From positions 1 to 34,000 of the forward strand of contig NZ_DJFS01000097.1 of NCBI RefSeq assembly GCF_002432125.1: a DNA stretch of 34,000 nt, given 5' to 3'. This document shows, piece after piece, positions 7,213 to 15,702 of this stretch (position 1 is the first letter of the stretch; each line of letters begins with the position of its first letter). The position numbers and the translations under genes were made by a program. The notes beneath the pieces are model-generated. The model saw nothing but the letters and a program-made list of their open reading frames with translations, did no database searches and was not told the DNA's origin. Origin of the DNA: Brevundimonas sp. UBA5866. GTDB taxonomy: Bacteria; Pseudomonadota; Alphaproteobacteria; Caulobacterales; Caulobacteraceae.

Positions 7213-7822
7213 TGAAACGCAAGAACGCCCCCGCCGCCGCCGCCGCTCGCCGGAGGAAGCCCGCCGCGAGGCACTGACCGAGGCCCGGATCCTGCTGCTG
7301 ACAGGAGGTCCGGATGCCGTGACCCTCTCGGCTGTGGCCGGGCGCATCGGCGTGACCCATGCCAACCTGATCCACCACTTCGGGTCGGCAGGGGGGCTCC
7401 AATCGGCACTGATGGAGTCGATGGTCCGCGATCTGGCCGACGCCATCCAGGACGCCGTGGTCCGTCTGCGCACCGACGAGGGGGCCCCCCTCGAAGTCGT
7501 CAACGCCGTGTTCGAAGCCTTCACTTCCGGCGGTGCCGGACGTCTGGCGGCGTGGATTGCGCTGTCGGGTGATCTGACCCACCTCGAACCCGTCCGTCTG
7601 GCCGTGCAGGATCTGGTCAAGGCTATCGAAAACAAGATCGGCAGCGAAGACCGTCTGCCTCGCAAGGCCATCGGTTCGGCCGTTCTGTTCATCGCCCTGA
7701 CCGCTTTTGGCGAGGCGCTGATCGGCGAACCCTTGCGTGACATGCTGGACCAGGAACAGGACGCCAGCCGCAATGTGGTGGCTCAACTGCTGCCGGGCTT
7801 CCTTTCCAAGAACAGCGCCTGA
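7205..7822 (+). CDS. TetR/AcrR-family transcriptional regulator
   Basis: The predicted protein has 205 residues from the ATG at 7205, or 210 from an in-frame ATG at 7190. Neither start has a good ribosome-binding site. I prefer 7205 because the protein then starts MSIETQERP and the palindromic element lies over the start. After an arginine-rich tail (RPRRRRR, 8-14), residues 20-65 form a TetR helix-turn-helix (TLSAVAGRIGVTHANLIHHFGS at roughly 40-61). The remaining helical domain binds an unknown ligand. It diverges from coq4. The similar element in the dehydrogenase promoter suggests a wider local regulon. Confidence 0.9.
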   Translation: MSIETQERPRRRRRSPEEARREALTEARILLLTGGPDAVTLSAVAGRIGVTHANLIHHFGSAGGLQSALMESMVRDLADAIQDAVVRLRTDEGAPLEVVNAVFEAFTSGGAGRLAAWIALSGDLTHLEPVRLAVQDLVKAIENKIGSEDRLPRKAIGSAVLFIALTAFGEALIGEPLRDMLDQEQDASRNVVAQLLPGFLSKNSA

Positions 7823-7877
7823 GCCTTCAGAAATCGGGGTAAAGCGTCAATTCGCCTCACCTTTTTCTGAACCGCTG

Positions 7878-7910
7878 TCACTTTTATTTCGCCTTTTGGC
7901 GTTTTAGTGA
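7878..7910 (+). terminator. Weak terminator-like hairpin after tetR
   Basis: CGCC (7890-7893), TTTT and GGCG (7898-7901) form a 4-base-pair hairpin followed by TTTT. Outer arms TCACT (7878-7882) and AGTGA (7906-7910) could close it further. The short stem makes it a weak terminator; it could also be part of the mrp leader. The rest of 7823-8083 has no recognisable gene. TTGACT near 7943 may be an mrp -35, but no clear -10 accompanies it. Confidence 0.35.
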
Positions 7911-8083
7911 TCGGACACGGGCGGCAAGTTTTGTTACAGCATTGACTGGAACTGCAGCTGCGCAAGCTGTGAATGCTGCTGCCTGTTTCGGATGTGGTTT
8001 CTCCCTTCCACATTCTTTCCGGATGCACATCAAAACGCAGGGGCACGCCCTGCACCCCACATGACCAGGAGACCTGCCCGCGG

Positions 8084-10999
8084 ATGAACCAGGCCACACT
8101 GCTGCTGATACCGTTTGCCACCCCCTTCATTGCAGCAATTGCGGCAAGTTTCCTGCCGACCAAGGCCCGTAACGCCGCCGCAAGTCTGTCATCCCTCACC
8201 GCCCTGATCGGCGTGTTTTCCCTGCTGTGGATGTATCCCACCGTCGCCTCGGGCGAGGTGGTGCGCTTCGCCGCCGAATGGCTGCCCAGTCTGGATGTTG
8301 CCTTCCGCCTTCGCCTTGACGGGTTTGCGTGGCTGTTTGCCCTGATTGTCCAGGTCATCGGTCTGCTGGTGGTGATCTATGCGCGATATTACATGTCGCC
8401 CGAAGATCCGGTCCCGCGTTTCTTCTCCTTCCTGATGGCCTTTATGGGGGCCATGACCGGTGTCGTGCTCGCCGGTGACCTGATCCAGCTGGTGCTGTTC
8501 TGGGAACTGACCAGCTTCTTCTCCTTCCTGCTGATCGGCTATTGGAACCACAGCGAGTCCGCGCAGAACGGGGCCAAGATGGCCCTGACGGTGACGGCTC
8601 TGGGCGGGCTGTGCCTGCTGGCGGGCGTTGTGGTACTGGGCCGTATCGTCGGCAGTTTCGACCTAGATGTCGTGCTGGCTTCCGGAAATATCATCAAGGA
8701 AAGCCCGCTGTATCTGACGGCGATGGTACTGATGATGATCGGCGCGCTGACCAAGAGCGCCCAGTTCCCCTTCCACTTCTGGCTGCCGCGCGCGATGGCG
8801 GCCCCCACCCCCGTCAGCGCCTATCTGCACTCTGCCACTATGGTGAAGGCCGGCGTCTTCCTGATGGTGCGTTTCTGGCCGGTGCTGGCCGGCACGCCCG
8901 AGTGGGGCTATCTGATCGGCGGCGCGGGCATGATCACCCTGCTGTTCGGTGCATGGGCCGCTGTTTTCCAGAACGACCTCAAGGGTCTTCTGGCCTATTC
9001 CACCATCAGCCACCTCGGCCTGATCACCCTGCTGCTGGGCATGGGTACGCCGCTGGCGGCGGTGGCGGCCATCTTCCACATCGTCAACCACGCCACGTTC
9101 AAGGCCTCGCTGTTCATGGCCGCCGGTGTGATCGACCACGAAAGCGGCACCCGCGACCTGCGCAAACTGTCGGGCCTGCGCAAGCTGATGCCCATCACCG
9201 CCACCCTGGCCATTGTCGCCGCCGGGGCTATGGCCGGTGTCCCGCTGCTGAACGGCTTCCTGTCCAAGGAAATGTTCCTGACCGAAGCGCTGGAGGCGAT
9301 GGAAGGGCGCGACCTGTCGCTGCTGGTTCCGGTTCTGGCCACGGTCGCCAGCGCCCTGTCGGTCCTGTATTCGGTCCGCTTCATCCATCAGGTCTTTTTC
9401 GGCCCCGCCCCGACGAATCTGCCAAAAACCCCGCACGAGCCGCCGCGCTGGATGCGTTTCCCGATCGAGCTGCTGGTGCTGGCCTGCGTGCTGGTGGGTG
9501 TCATTCCGGCCCTGACTATCGCGCCGCTGCTGAAGCTGGCGGTGATGTCTGTGCTGGGTCCCGATACGCCGTACTACAGCGTCTCCATCTGGCACGGCTT
9601 CAACCTGCCCCTGTTGATGAGCGCCATCGCCATGATCGGCGGCGTGGTGGCCTATATCCTTCTGGGCAAACACATCAACCGCGCCAAAAAGGCCTGGATC
9701 ATCGGACGTTTCAGCGGAAAGCGCGCCTTTGACCGCGCCATGCGCTCGCTGACGGTCGCTTCCGAATGGACGGTGATCCAGCTGGGTTCGCGCCGCCAGC
9801 AATCGCGCATCCGCATGATCGTGCTGTTCGCCATTCTGGCGGCTACCGTTGCGGTGGGCCTGGCCGGATTGGGCTTTGCCGAGGCAGGCATTCAAATACA
9901 GCGCCCCGGCATCGGCTTTACCCTTCTGTGGGTTGTGGCCAGCGGTTGCGCCATCGCCGCGGCATGGCAGGCCAAGTATCACCGCCTCGCCGCCGTCACC
10001 CTGATGGCGGGATGCGGTCTGGTCAGCGCGATCACCTTCGTCTGGTTCTCGGCACCCGATCTGGCCGCCACCCAGATGCTGGTGGAAATCGTGACCGGCG
10101 TGCTGCTGTTGCTGGGCCTGCGCTGGCTGCCCAAACGCTCGGTTGAGATGGCCCCCAGCAAGACCGATTTCCGCTCGCGCCGCCGTCGTTTTGTCGACTT
10201 CGCTATCGCCATCACGGCCGGTCTGGGCATGGCAACTCTCGCCTTTGCCGTAATGACCCGTCCGGGCGACAGCCATCTGGCGACCTTCTTCCTCGAGGAA
10301 ACCTATCCGCGCGGCGGCGGGCGCAATGTCGTCAACGTTCTGCTGGTCGATTTCCGCGCCTTCGACACTCTGGGCGAGATTACGGTTCTGGGCATTGTGG
10401 GTCTGACCATCTGGGCTCTGCTGCGCCGTTTCCGCCCGGCCGAGGAAGCCCGCGGCATCACCGAACAGAAGCGCGTCCAGGAGCGGCACGACCGGCGCCA
10501 TGACAAGCGCAAGTCAGGCGACACCCTGAGCGAAACCATGCTCATTCCGTCTGTGGTGATGAAGTGGACCTTCCCCTTCATCATCCTGTTGGCTCTGCAC
10601 TTCTTCCTGCGCGGCCACGATTTGCCCGGCGGCGGTTTTGCCGCGGGCGTGGCCATGTCGGTCGCCTTCATCCTTCAGTATATGGCCGAAGGCGCGCGCT
10701 GGGTCGAAGACCGCCTGCGCATCCGTCCGCTGTACTGGATTGGCGGCGGTCTGCTGATTTCGGCCCTGACGGGCGTGGCCTCCTGGCTGTTCAACTATCC
10801 GTTCCTGACCACCTATTTCCAGTACGGCTCCCTGCCGTGGGTGGAGAAGGTGCCGATGGCAACGGCTGTTATCTTCGATCTGGGCGTGGCCCTGCTGGTG
10901 GTGGGTGCCACCGTGCTGATGCTGACCGCTATTGCGCACCAGTCCTTGCGCAAACCGCGTGAAATCGAGCCTGCTCCCGCGCCTGAGGAGGGTGTGTAA
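8084..10999 (+). CDS. mrpA: Mrp Na+/H+ antiporter subunit A with fused subunit B
   Basis: The protein has 971 residues. The frame is open further upstream, but the ATG at 8084 has AGGAG 12 bases before it and gives a normal hydrophobic N-terminus (MNQATLLLIPF). Residues 1 to about 500 form a complex-I NuoL-like antiporter domain. FWELTSFFSFLLIGYW contains E141 and ALTKSAQFPFHFWLP contains K224, the conserved charged pair of the proton path. A MrpA C-terminal domain follows. From about residue 819 (MLIPSVVMKWTFPF) the sequence is a MrpB domain with the GHDLPGGGFAAG motif. This A-B fusion marks the six-gene group-2 type of operon found in rhizobia and relatives (phaA-type). It acts with MrpC-G in the inner membrane to exchange cytoplasmic Na+ or K+ for protons. 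Confidence 0.95.
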   Translation: MNQATLLLIPFATPFIAAIAASFLPTKARNAAASLSSLTALIGVFSLLWMYPTVASGEVVRFAAEWLPSLDVAFRLRLDGFAWLFALIVQVIGLLVVIYARYYMSPEDPVPRFFSFLMAFMGAMTGVVLAGDLIQLVLFWELTSFFSFLLIGYWNHSESAQNGAKMALTVTALGGLCLLAGVVVLGRIVGSFDLDVVLASGNIIKESPLYLTAMVLMMIGALTKSAQFPFHFWLPRAMAAPTPVSAYLHSATMVKAGVFLMVRFWPVLAGTPEWGYLIGGAGMITLLFGAWAAVFQNDLKGLLAYSTISHLGLITLLLGMGTPLAAVAAIFHIVNHATFKASLFMAAGVIDHESGTRDLRKLSGLRKLMPITATLAIVAAGAMAGVPLLNGFLSKEMFLTEALEAMEGRDLSLLVPVLATVASALSVLYSVRFIHQVFFGPAPTNLPKTPHEPPRWMRFPIELLVLACVLVGVIPALTIAPLLKLAVMSVLGPDTPYYSVSIWHGFNLPLLMSAIAMIGGVVAYILLGKHINRAKKAWIIGRFSGKRAFDRAMRSLTVASEWTVIQLGSRRQQSRIRMIVLFAILAATVAVGLAGLGFAEAGIQIQRPGIGFTLLWVVASGCAIAAAWQAKYHRLAAVTLMAGCGLVSAITFVWFSAPDLAATQMLVEIVTGVLLLLGLRWLPKRSVEMAPSKTDFRSRRRRFVDFAIAITAGLGMATLAFAVMTRPGDSHLATFFLEETYPRGGGRNVVNVLLVDFRAFDTLGEITVLGIVGLTIWALLRRFRPAEEARGITEQKRVQERHDRRHDKRKSGDTLSETMLIPSVVMKWTFPFIILLALHFFLRGHDLPGGGFAAGVAMSVAFILQYMAEGARWVEDRLRIRPLYWIGGGLLISALTGVASWLFNYPFLTTYFQYGSLPWVEKVPMATAVIFDLGVALLVVGATVLMLTAIAHQSLRKPREIEPAPAPEEGV

Positions 11000-11337
11000 T
11001 GGAAATCATCCTCGCCATCGGTATTGGCATCATGACCGCCTCGGGCGTGTGGCTGTTGCTGCGTCCGCGGACCTTCCAGGTCATCATCGGCCTCAGCCTG
11101 CTGGGCTATGCGGTGAACCTGTTCATCTTCGCGATGGGCCGCCTCAAGGCCGCAGCGCCTCCGCTGGTCCACCCGGGCGAGGTCGATCCCTCCGCCTTTG
11201 CCGATCCCGTACCCCAGGCTCTGGTGCTGACGGCCATCGTCATCTCCTTTGCCCTGACCGCCCTTTATCTTGTCGTTCTGTTGACCGCCCGCGGCATCAC
11301 CGGCACCGACCACGTTGACGGACAAGAAACCGAATGA
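10999..11337 (+). CDS. mrpC: Mrp antiporter subunit C (NuoK-like)
   Basis: The 112-residue, three-helix membrane protein is homologous to complex I NuoK. The N-terminal half (ILAIGIGIMTASGVWLLLRP) and the central YAVNLFIFAMG segment are typical, as is the late PQALVLTAIVISFALTAL segment, which carries the family's conserved PQALVLTAIVI core. Its ATG overlaps the mrpA stop codon by one base (TAATG), so translation is probably coupled. The length is normal for MrpC. It links MrpA and MrpD in the hydrophobic complex. Confidence 0.95.
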   Translation: MEIILAIGIGIMTASGVWLLLRPRTFQVIIGLSLLGYAVNLFIFAMGRLKAAAPPLVHPGEVDPSAFADPVPQALVLTAIVISFALTALYLVVLLTARGITGTDHVDGQETE

Positions 11338-12935
11338 CGCCGTCGCTACTCGAACATCTGATCATCCTGCCGATCCTTCTGCCGCTTGTGGCGGCGGCCT
11401 TCATGCTGTTGCTGAAGGAGCAGAGGTACAAGACCAAGGCCGCGCTCAGCCTGGCCGTATGCGCCGCCCTTCTGACCACCGCCCTGCTTCTGCTTCAGGA
11501 AGCCAGTATCGGCGGATCGGGCGGTACCGATACGGCCCGCGTGTACAGCCTGGGCAACTGGTCCGCACCGTTCGGCATCGTACTGGTGGCCGACCGCCTT
11601 TCCACCCTGATGCTGGCCCTCATCGCCATTGTCGGCGCCGCCGGTCTGGTCTTCGCGCTGGCGCGATGGGATCGGGCAGGTCCGCGTTTCCACGCCCTCT
11701 ACCTGTTGCTGATGATGGGCGTCAGCGGCGCGGTGCTGACCGGCGACCTGTTCAACCTGTTCGTCTTCTTCGAGGTCATGCTGGCGGCCTCCTATGGCCT
11801 GCTGCTGCATGGCTCGGGCGAGGCACGGGTTCGGGCGGGTCTGGGCTATGTCGCCATCAACCTGACGGCCTCGCTCTTCTTCCTGATCGGTGTGGCGCTG
11901 ATCTACGGCACGGTCGGTGCGCTCAACATGGCCGACCTGTCGGCGCGCATCGCCTATATCCCCGCCGCAGACCGCCCCCTGTTCGAAGCCGGTTGCGCCA
12001 TTCTGGGCGTGGCCTTCCTGATCAAGGCCGCCGCATGGCCCTTGGGCCTGTGGCTGCCGGGGGCCTATTCGGCCGCCTCTGCCCCGGTCGCAGCGGTCTT
12101 TACCCTGCTGTCCAAGGTCGGTGTCTATGTGCTGCTGCGCCTGTCCATGCTCATGTTCCATCCCGAAAGCGGTGACAGCGCCGGCTTTGCCCAGACCCTG
12201 CTGACGGTCATGGGGCTGGCAACCGTGCTGTTCGGTGCCGCCGGTGTGATCGCCGCCCAAAGGCTGGAGCGTGTGGTCGGCTATGCCGTCATGGCCTCGT
12301 CGGGCACCGTACTGGCCCTGGTCGGCATCGGTCAGGCCGATGTGATCGGCGGTGCGCTGTTCTATATGTTCGCTTCGACACTGGCCACGGGCGCGCTGTT
12401 CCTGATCGCCGAGATCCTGACGCGTGGCGAGGACCGCGCCGCCGCCGGTGGCGATGCCTTCTTCGACGATGAGTACACCGATCCGTTCGAGGCGGATGAG
12501 GTCGAAGAAGTGGGTCGTGTCATGCCGCGTTCGCTGGCGCTTCTGGGGGCCTTCTTCGCCTTTGCCGCTCTGGTGGTGGCCTCCATGCCGCCGCTGGCCG
12601 GTTTCATCGGCAAGCTGGCCATCTTCATCGGCCTTCTTGACGGTAACGGTGCCGCCCATCCGCTCAGCTGGTGGGTGATCGGTATCCTGACCTTCTCCAG
12701 CTTCGCCACCCTGATCGCCCATGTTCGCATCGGCATTGACGGCTTCTGGAAACGCGATGAGAGCAATGGCCTGGTTGTGCGCAGCCCCGAATTCGTCGCC
12801 ATCGGTGGCCTTATCGGCTGCTGTCTGTGGCTGACGGTGGCTGGCGGCCCGGCTCTGGATTTCGCCCAGCATACGGGGGAATGGCTGACACGTCCGACAG
12901 ACTATGTCGCCGCAGTGCTGAAGGGGCGTCTGTAA
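11334..12935 (+). CDS. mrpD: Mrp antiporter subunit D (NuoN/NuoM-like)
   Basis: The 533-residue polytopic protein is related to complex I proton-pumping subunits. The conserved helix with FNLFVFFEVMLAASYGLLL (glutamate in the middle) and the FLIKAAAWPLGLWLPGAYSAA segment (lysine) are present. The start overlaps the mrpC stop by four bases (ATGA). An acidic, probably cytoplasmic loop at about residues 363-395 (with FFDDEYTDPFEADEVEEV) is longer and more negatively charged than I would expect for the family, and might be lineage specific. It pairs with MrpA as a second antiporter-like module. Confidence 0.95.
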   Translation: MTPSLLEHLIILPILLPLVAAAFMLLLKEQRYKTKAALSLAVCAALLTTALLLLQEASIGGSGGTDTARVYSLGNWSAPFGIVLVADRLSTLMLALIAIVGAAGLVFALARWDRAGPRFHALYLLLMMGVSGAVLTGDLFNLFVFFEVMLAASYGLLLHGSGEARVRAGLGYVAINLTASLFFLIGVALIYGTVGALNMADLSARIAYIPAADRPLFEAGCAILGVAFLIKAAAWPLGLWLPGAYSAASAPVAAVFTLLSKVGVYVLLRLSMLMFHPESGDSAGFAQTLLTVMGLATVLFGAAGVIAAQRLERVVGYAVMASSGTVLALVGIGQADVIGGALFYMFASTLATGALFLIAEILTRGEDRAAAGGDAFFDDEYTDPFEADEVEEVGRVMPRSLALLGAFFAFAALVVASMPPLAGFIGKLAIFIGLLDGNGAAHPLSWWVIGILTFSSFATLIAHVRIGIDGFWKRDESNGLVVRSPEFVAIGGLIGCCLWLTVAGGPALDFAQHTGEWLTRPTDYVAAVLKGRL

Positions 12936-13435
12936 TGCGCAAGGTCTTCCAGTGGGTACTGCCCCATCCCCTGCTCAGCGTGGCCCTGTTCGTGGTGTGG
13001 CTGTTGATGTCCACGCCGTTCGGTAACGGCCACCTGACCATTGCTGTCATTGTCGCCCTGCTGGTGCCGCAGGTGATGCGGGTACTGGAGCCCGAGCGCG
13101 TCAGGGTCGCCAGACCGCTGTCGGTATTGCGCCTGTTGTACCGTCTGCTGGTCGATATGCTGAAGTCGAACTGGCAAGTGGCCCAGATCGTGATGGGACA
13201 CCGCAAGGGTGTTCGCAAATCCGGCTTCGTGCGCATCCCGCTTCAGTGCAGCAACCGCTATGCCCTGGCCTGTCTGGCGATCATCCTCACCTCAACGCCC
13301 GGTACGGCCTGGGTTCAGTATGACCGCTATTCACGTGTTCTGCTGATGCATGTGCTGGACCTGCGAGAGGGTGATGACTGGCAGAAAATCGTGCACGACC
13401 GCTATGAGCGCCTGCTGATGGAGATCTTCCCATGA
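12935..13435 (+). CDS. mrpE: Mrp antiporter subunit E
   Basis: The 166-residue protein has two N-terminal membrane segments followed by a soluble domain. Typical MrpE features are visible: PLSVLRLLYRLLVDMLKSNWQVAQIV and the segment ALACLAIILTSTPGTAWVQ, with the highly conserved T-x-TPGT pattern. The ATG at 12935 overlaps the mrpD stop by one base (TAATG). The same frame is open further upstream inside mrpD, but that part has no family likeness. It is needed for assembly or stability of the antiporter in studied systems. Confidence 0.94.
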   Translation: MRKVFQWVLPHPLLSVALFVVWLLMSTPFGNGHLTIAVIVALLVPQVMRVLEPERVRVARPLSVLRLLYRLLVDMLKSNWQVAQIVMGHRKGVRKSGFVRIPLQCSNRYALACLAIILTSTPGTAWVQYDRYSRVLLMHVLDLREGDDWQKIVHDRYERLLMEIFP

Positions 13436-13716
13436 CCCCCGCCGCCATCGTTTTTTGGGGCACCGGTCTGGCACAGGTCATTCTGGGCTTTTCCATGCTG
13501 CTGTGCGCATGGCGCGTGCTGATAGGACCGCGTGCACAGGACCGCGTTCTGGGGCTTGATACCCTGTACCTGAACGGCATGCTGCTGATCATGGTCCATT
13601 GCATCCGTACGGCTTTGACCGCCTATTTCGAGACGTCGCTGATCCTGGCCGTGATCGGCTTCACCTCGACCGTGGCTCTGGCCAAATTCCTCATGCGTGG
13701 CGAGGTGATCGAATGA
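13432..13716 (+). CDS. mrpF: Mrp antiporter subunit F
   Basis: The 94-residue protein has three membrane helices. The middle segment contains RVLIGPRAQDRVLGLDTL, the MrpF signature around the conserved GP..DR..ALD pattern. The start overlaps the mrpE stop by four bases (ATGA). Length and position are standard. It forms part of the membrane arm near MrpG and MrpE. Confidence 0.94.
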   Translation: MTPAAIVFWGTGLAQVILGFSMLLCAWRVLIGPRAQDRVLGLDTLYLNGMLLIMVHCIRTALTAYFETSLILAVIGFTSTVALAKFLMRGEVIE

Positions 13717-14066
13717 CTGCTCCAGCCAATCTGCCCGATATTCCGATGTGGGCGGCCATCGTCGTGACGGCACTGTGTCTGTTGGGGGCCTTCGTGGCCC
13801 TTCTCGGCAGCGTCGGCCTGCGCCAGCTGCCCAACATGTACGAGCGGATCCACGCCCCGACAATGACCTCCACCCTGGGTGTGGGGGCTGTGATCGCAGC
13901 GATGATTGTCTACTTCAGCCATATCGAGGGCTTCACCCTGAAGGCCCTGTTGGTCGGCATCTTTGTTCTGGTCACGACGCCGGTCACGATGGTGCTTCTG
14001 GCCCGCGCCTCGCTCTATCGCGACCGCGTCGAGGGCAATGACGGTGTGCCCAAAGACGATCTGTGA
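13713..14066 (+). CDS. mrpG: Mrp antiporter subunit G
   Basis: The 117-residue protein has three hydrophobic segments. The family signature LGSVGLRQLPNMYERIHAPTM is clear at about residues 30-50, followed by TLGVGAVIAAMIVYF. The ATG at 13713 overlaps the mrpF stop by four bases; the frame extends upstream but only inside mrpF. It is the last gene of the operon, and a strong terminator begins 14 bases after its stop codon. Confidence 0.94.
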   Translation: MTAPANLPDIPMWAAIVVTALCLLGAFVALLGSVGLRQLPNMYERIHAPTMTSTLGVGAVIAAMIVYFSHIEGFTLKALLVGIFVLVTTPVTMVLLARASLYRDRVEGNDGVPKDDL

Positions 14067-14080
14067 TCCCGAAACGAATG

Positions 14081-14113
14081 GCGGGCCGGAAGATACCTTC
14101 CGGCCCGCTTTTT
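14081..14113 (+). terminator. Strong intrinsic terminator of the mrp operon
   Basis: GCGGGCCGGAAG (14081-14092) and CTTCCGGCCCGC (14097-14108) form a perfect 12-base-pair stem with an ATAC tetraloop, followed by five T. The T run is on the plus-strand side only, so it serves mrp rather than the convergent dipeptidase gene. Confidence 0.93.
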
Positions 14114-14149
14114 ATTGCCCGCTACACAGACCGGCATACGAAGGAGGGA

Positions 14150-15385
14150 TCAACTTCGCCGCCCCGCCTGTGCAGCACGCAATACTCTCAGGAAATTACC
14201 GCCCCAGATGGCGGTCACCTGATCGGGTGTATAGCCACGGGCCAGCAGCTCCGCGGTTACCGATCGCGCCTCGGCGGCGGAATCGAACCCGTTTATCCCT
14301 GCCCCGTGGTCAAAGTCTGTGCCGATGCCGACATGCTCCACCCCGATGCGGCGGGCGATATAGTCGATATGGTCAACCAGATCGGCCACGCTGGCCCTGG
14401 GCTGCACGCGGGCCAACGCGTCAAGGAAGGCTTGCTGCGCTTCGCCTGACAGCGTCCCATAGCCATCGTTGCCTGCGTTGAACTCGGCCGACAGGCCGTG
14501 GGCCAGCCACACCTGCGCAATGCGCGCGCGGGCTTCCGGGTCCAGATGCACCAGATAGCTGTTGAACGGCGTGACATGCACCACCCCGCCGTTGGCCTTG
14601 ATCGCATCCAGTTCCTCGTCATCCAGACTGCGCGGGTGCTGGCGCACGGCGCTGGCATTGGAATGGGTGGCCGTTACCGGCACGCGGGTCAGATTCAACG
14701 TCTGGACCAGCGCCGCTTTCGAAAGCTGGGAGACATCGATCAGTATCCCCAGATCGTTCAGGCGCGGCACCGCCGAGCGCCCCACCGCCGACAGCCCGCC
14801 ATGCTCGGCTAGCGGCTCGCCCACGGATGGACGCGAGGAATCGGACCAGTCGTTATGGCCCGCATGGTTGAAGGCGAATACGCGAACGCCATCGCGGTAC
14901 AGGGCATCGATCGCCCCTATGTCTGTGCCCAGCGCCCGGGCATTCTGGAATGAGAGAAGCACGGCAGTTTTGCCTTCCTGTTCGGCGCGCTCTATGTCGG
15001 CCGCTGATCGGGCCAGCACCAGCTGACCGTCGGATGCCGCAATGCGGGCGCGCACCGCGCCCAGCTTTTCGGCGATTTCCTCACGCGCGGCGGCTACGCC
15101 CGCGGCGTCACGGGGACCCGGCCCTACCGCCAGCGACAGGACCACAGCGTCCACCTGTCCGGCTCTCAGCCTCTCCACGCTGTTGCGCGAACCGCCGTCG
15201 GCCAGAAAATAGCGTTGCGGCGTCCGGTCGGTCAGCACATCGGCATGAGCATCCAGAACCAGCGCCTCGCTGTGAACCGTATCGACCAATGCCGCAGAGG
15301 GAGCGACACGGTTTCCCTCGCCCGCACACACCACTGTCGGCACCCAAATGACGGCACTGGCAGCTGTGATCAGCCATTTTCTCAT
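14150..15385 (-). CDS. Exported M19 (renal dipeptidase) family protein
   Basis: The protein has 411 residues from the ATG at 15385, chosen because MRKWLITAASAVIWVPTVVCAG is a good Sec signal peptide; an upstream ATG at 15442 would bury it. The family fold is recognisable: LDAHADVL (H47, D49), ATHSNA (H241), a following HPRS, and GIGTDFDHGAG near the C-terminus. M19 enzymes are binuclear zinc peptidases that cut dipeptides, often with tolerance for D-residues. Compared with human renal dipeptidase, the bridging Glu is Gln147 (LLSFQNA) and the His of DLSH is Gln220 (IDVSQLS). I recall such Q variants as a branch of the family, so it may still be an enzyme with altered metal binding. It acts in the periplasm and appears monocistronic. 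Confidence 0.85.
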   Translation of the reverse strand: MRKWLITAASAVIWVPTVVCAGEGNRVAPSAALVDTVHSEALVLDAHADVLTDRTPQRYFLADGGSRNSVERLRAGQVDAVVLSLAVGPGPRDAAGVAAAREEIAEKLGAVRARIAASDGQLVLARSAADIERAEQEGKTAVLLSFQNARALGTDIGAIDALYRDGVRVFAFNHAGHNDWSDSSRPSVGEPLAEHGGLSAVGRSAVPRLNDLGILIDVSQLSKAALVQTLNLTRVPVTATHSNASAVRQHPRSLDDEELDAIKANGGVVHVTPFNSYLVHLDPEARARIAQVWLAHGLSAEFNAGNDGYGTLSGEAQQAFLDALARVQPRASVADLVDHIDYIARRIGVEHVGIGTDFDHGAGINGFDSAAEARSVTAELLARGYTPDQVTAIWGGNFLRVLRAAQAGRRS

Positions 15386-15702
15386 GTTTCGGCTCCGGAC
15401 AATCGTGAAAGGGCAAGCGGCATACGGAGATGCGCTGGACATTTTTTAGAAGAACTTCACCTTAGCCACACATCAACCCGCCAGAGGGGATGAGATAAAT
15501 GCGGACACAACTGAACTTCTCACATCACATCTACATTTTTGCAAAGCAGTAATCGCACGCGAATTATTAGTTTATCTAAATTATGGAATAGCCCCCTCAC
15601 CCGATCGCCCTGCGGCCGGATAATATCGACCTTACAGATCATTCACTTGTGTTTCGGGGGCTGTGCTTTTGGAATGCGCGCCACTGGCTTGGAGGCTAAC
15701 GA
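15386..15702. other. Intergenic region with divergent promoters, no gene seen
   Basis: This 317-base gap separates the divergent dipeptidase and ABC transporter genes, so it should contain both promoters. It includes an AT-rich patch at about 15555-15590. The ABC gene has GGAGG seven bases before its ATG. I find no convincing promoter hexamer pair, repeat or credible small reading frame. Confidence 0.5.

Noticed and set aside
7144..7773. Upstream extension of the coq4 frame to 7773
   Set aside because: That part lies antisense to the tetR gene and is rich in Ser/Arg; the GTG at 7143 has a good ribosome-binding site and gives a normal Coq4 N-terminus.
8663..10501. 612-residue open frame on the minus strand inside mrpA
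   Set aside because: It is antisense to a clear MrpA protein, has a biased Gln/His/Asp-rich composition typical of antisense frames in GC-rich DNA, and shows no domain.
11346..12872. 508-residue minus-strand frame inside mrpD
   Set aside because: The composition is dominated by Gln, Gly, Asp and His, with no start signal; it is the complement of the MrpD membrane helices.
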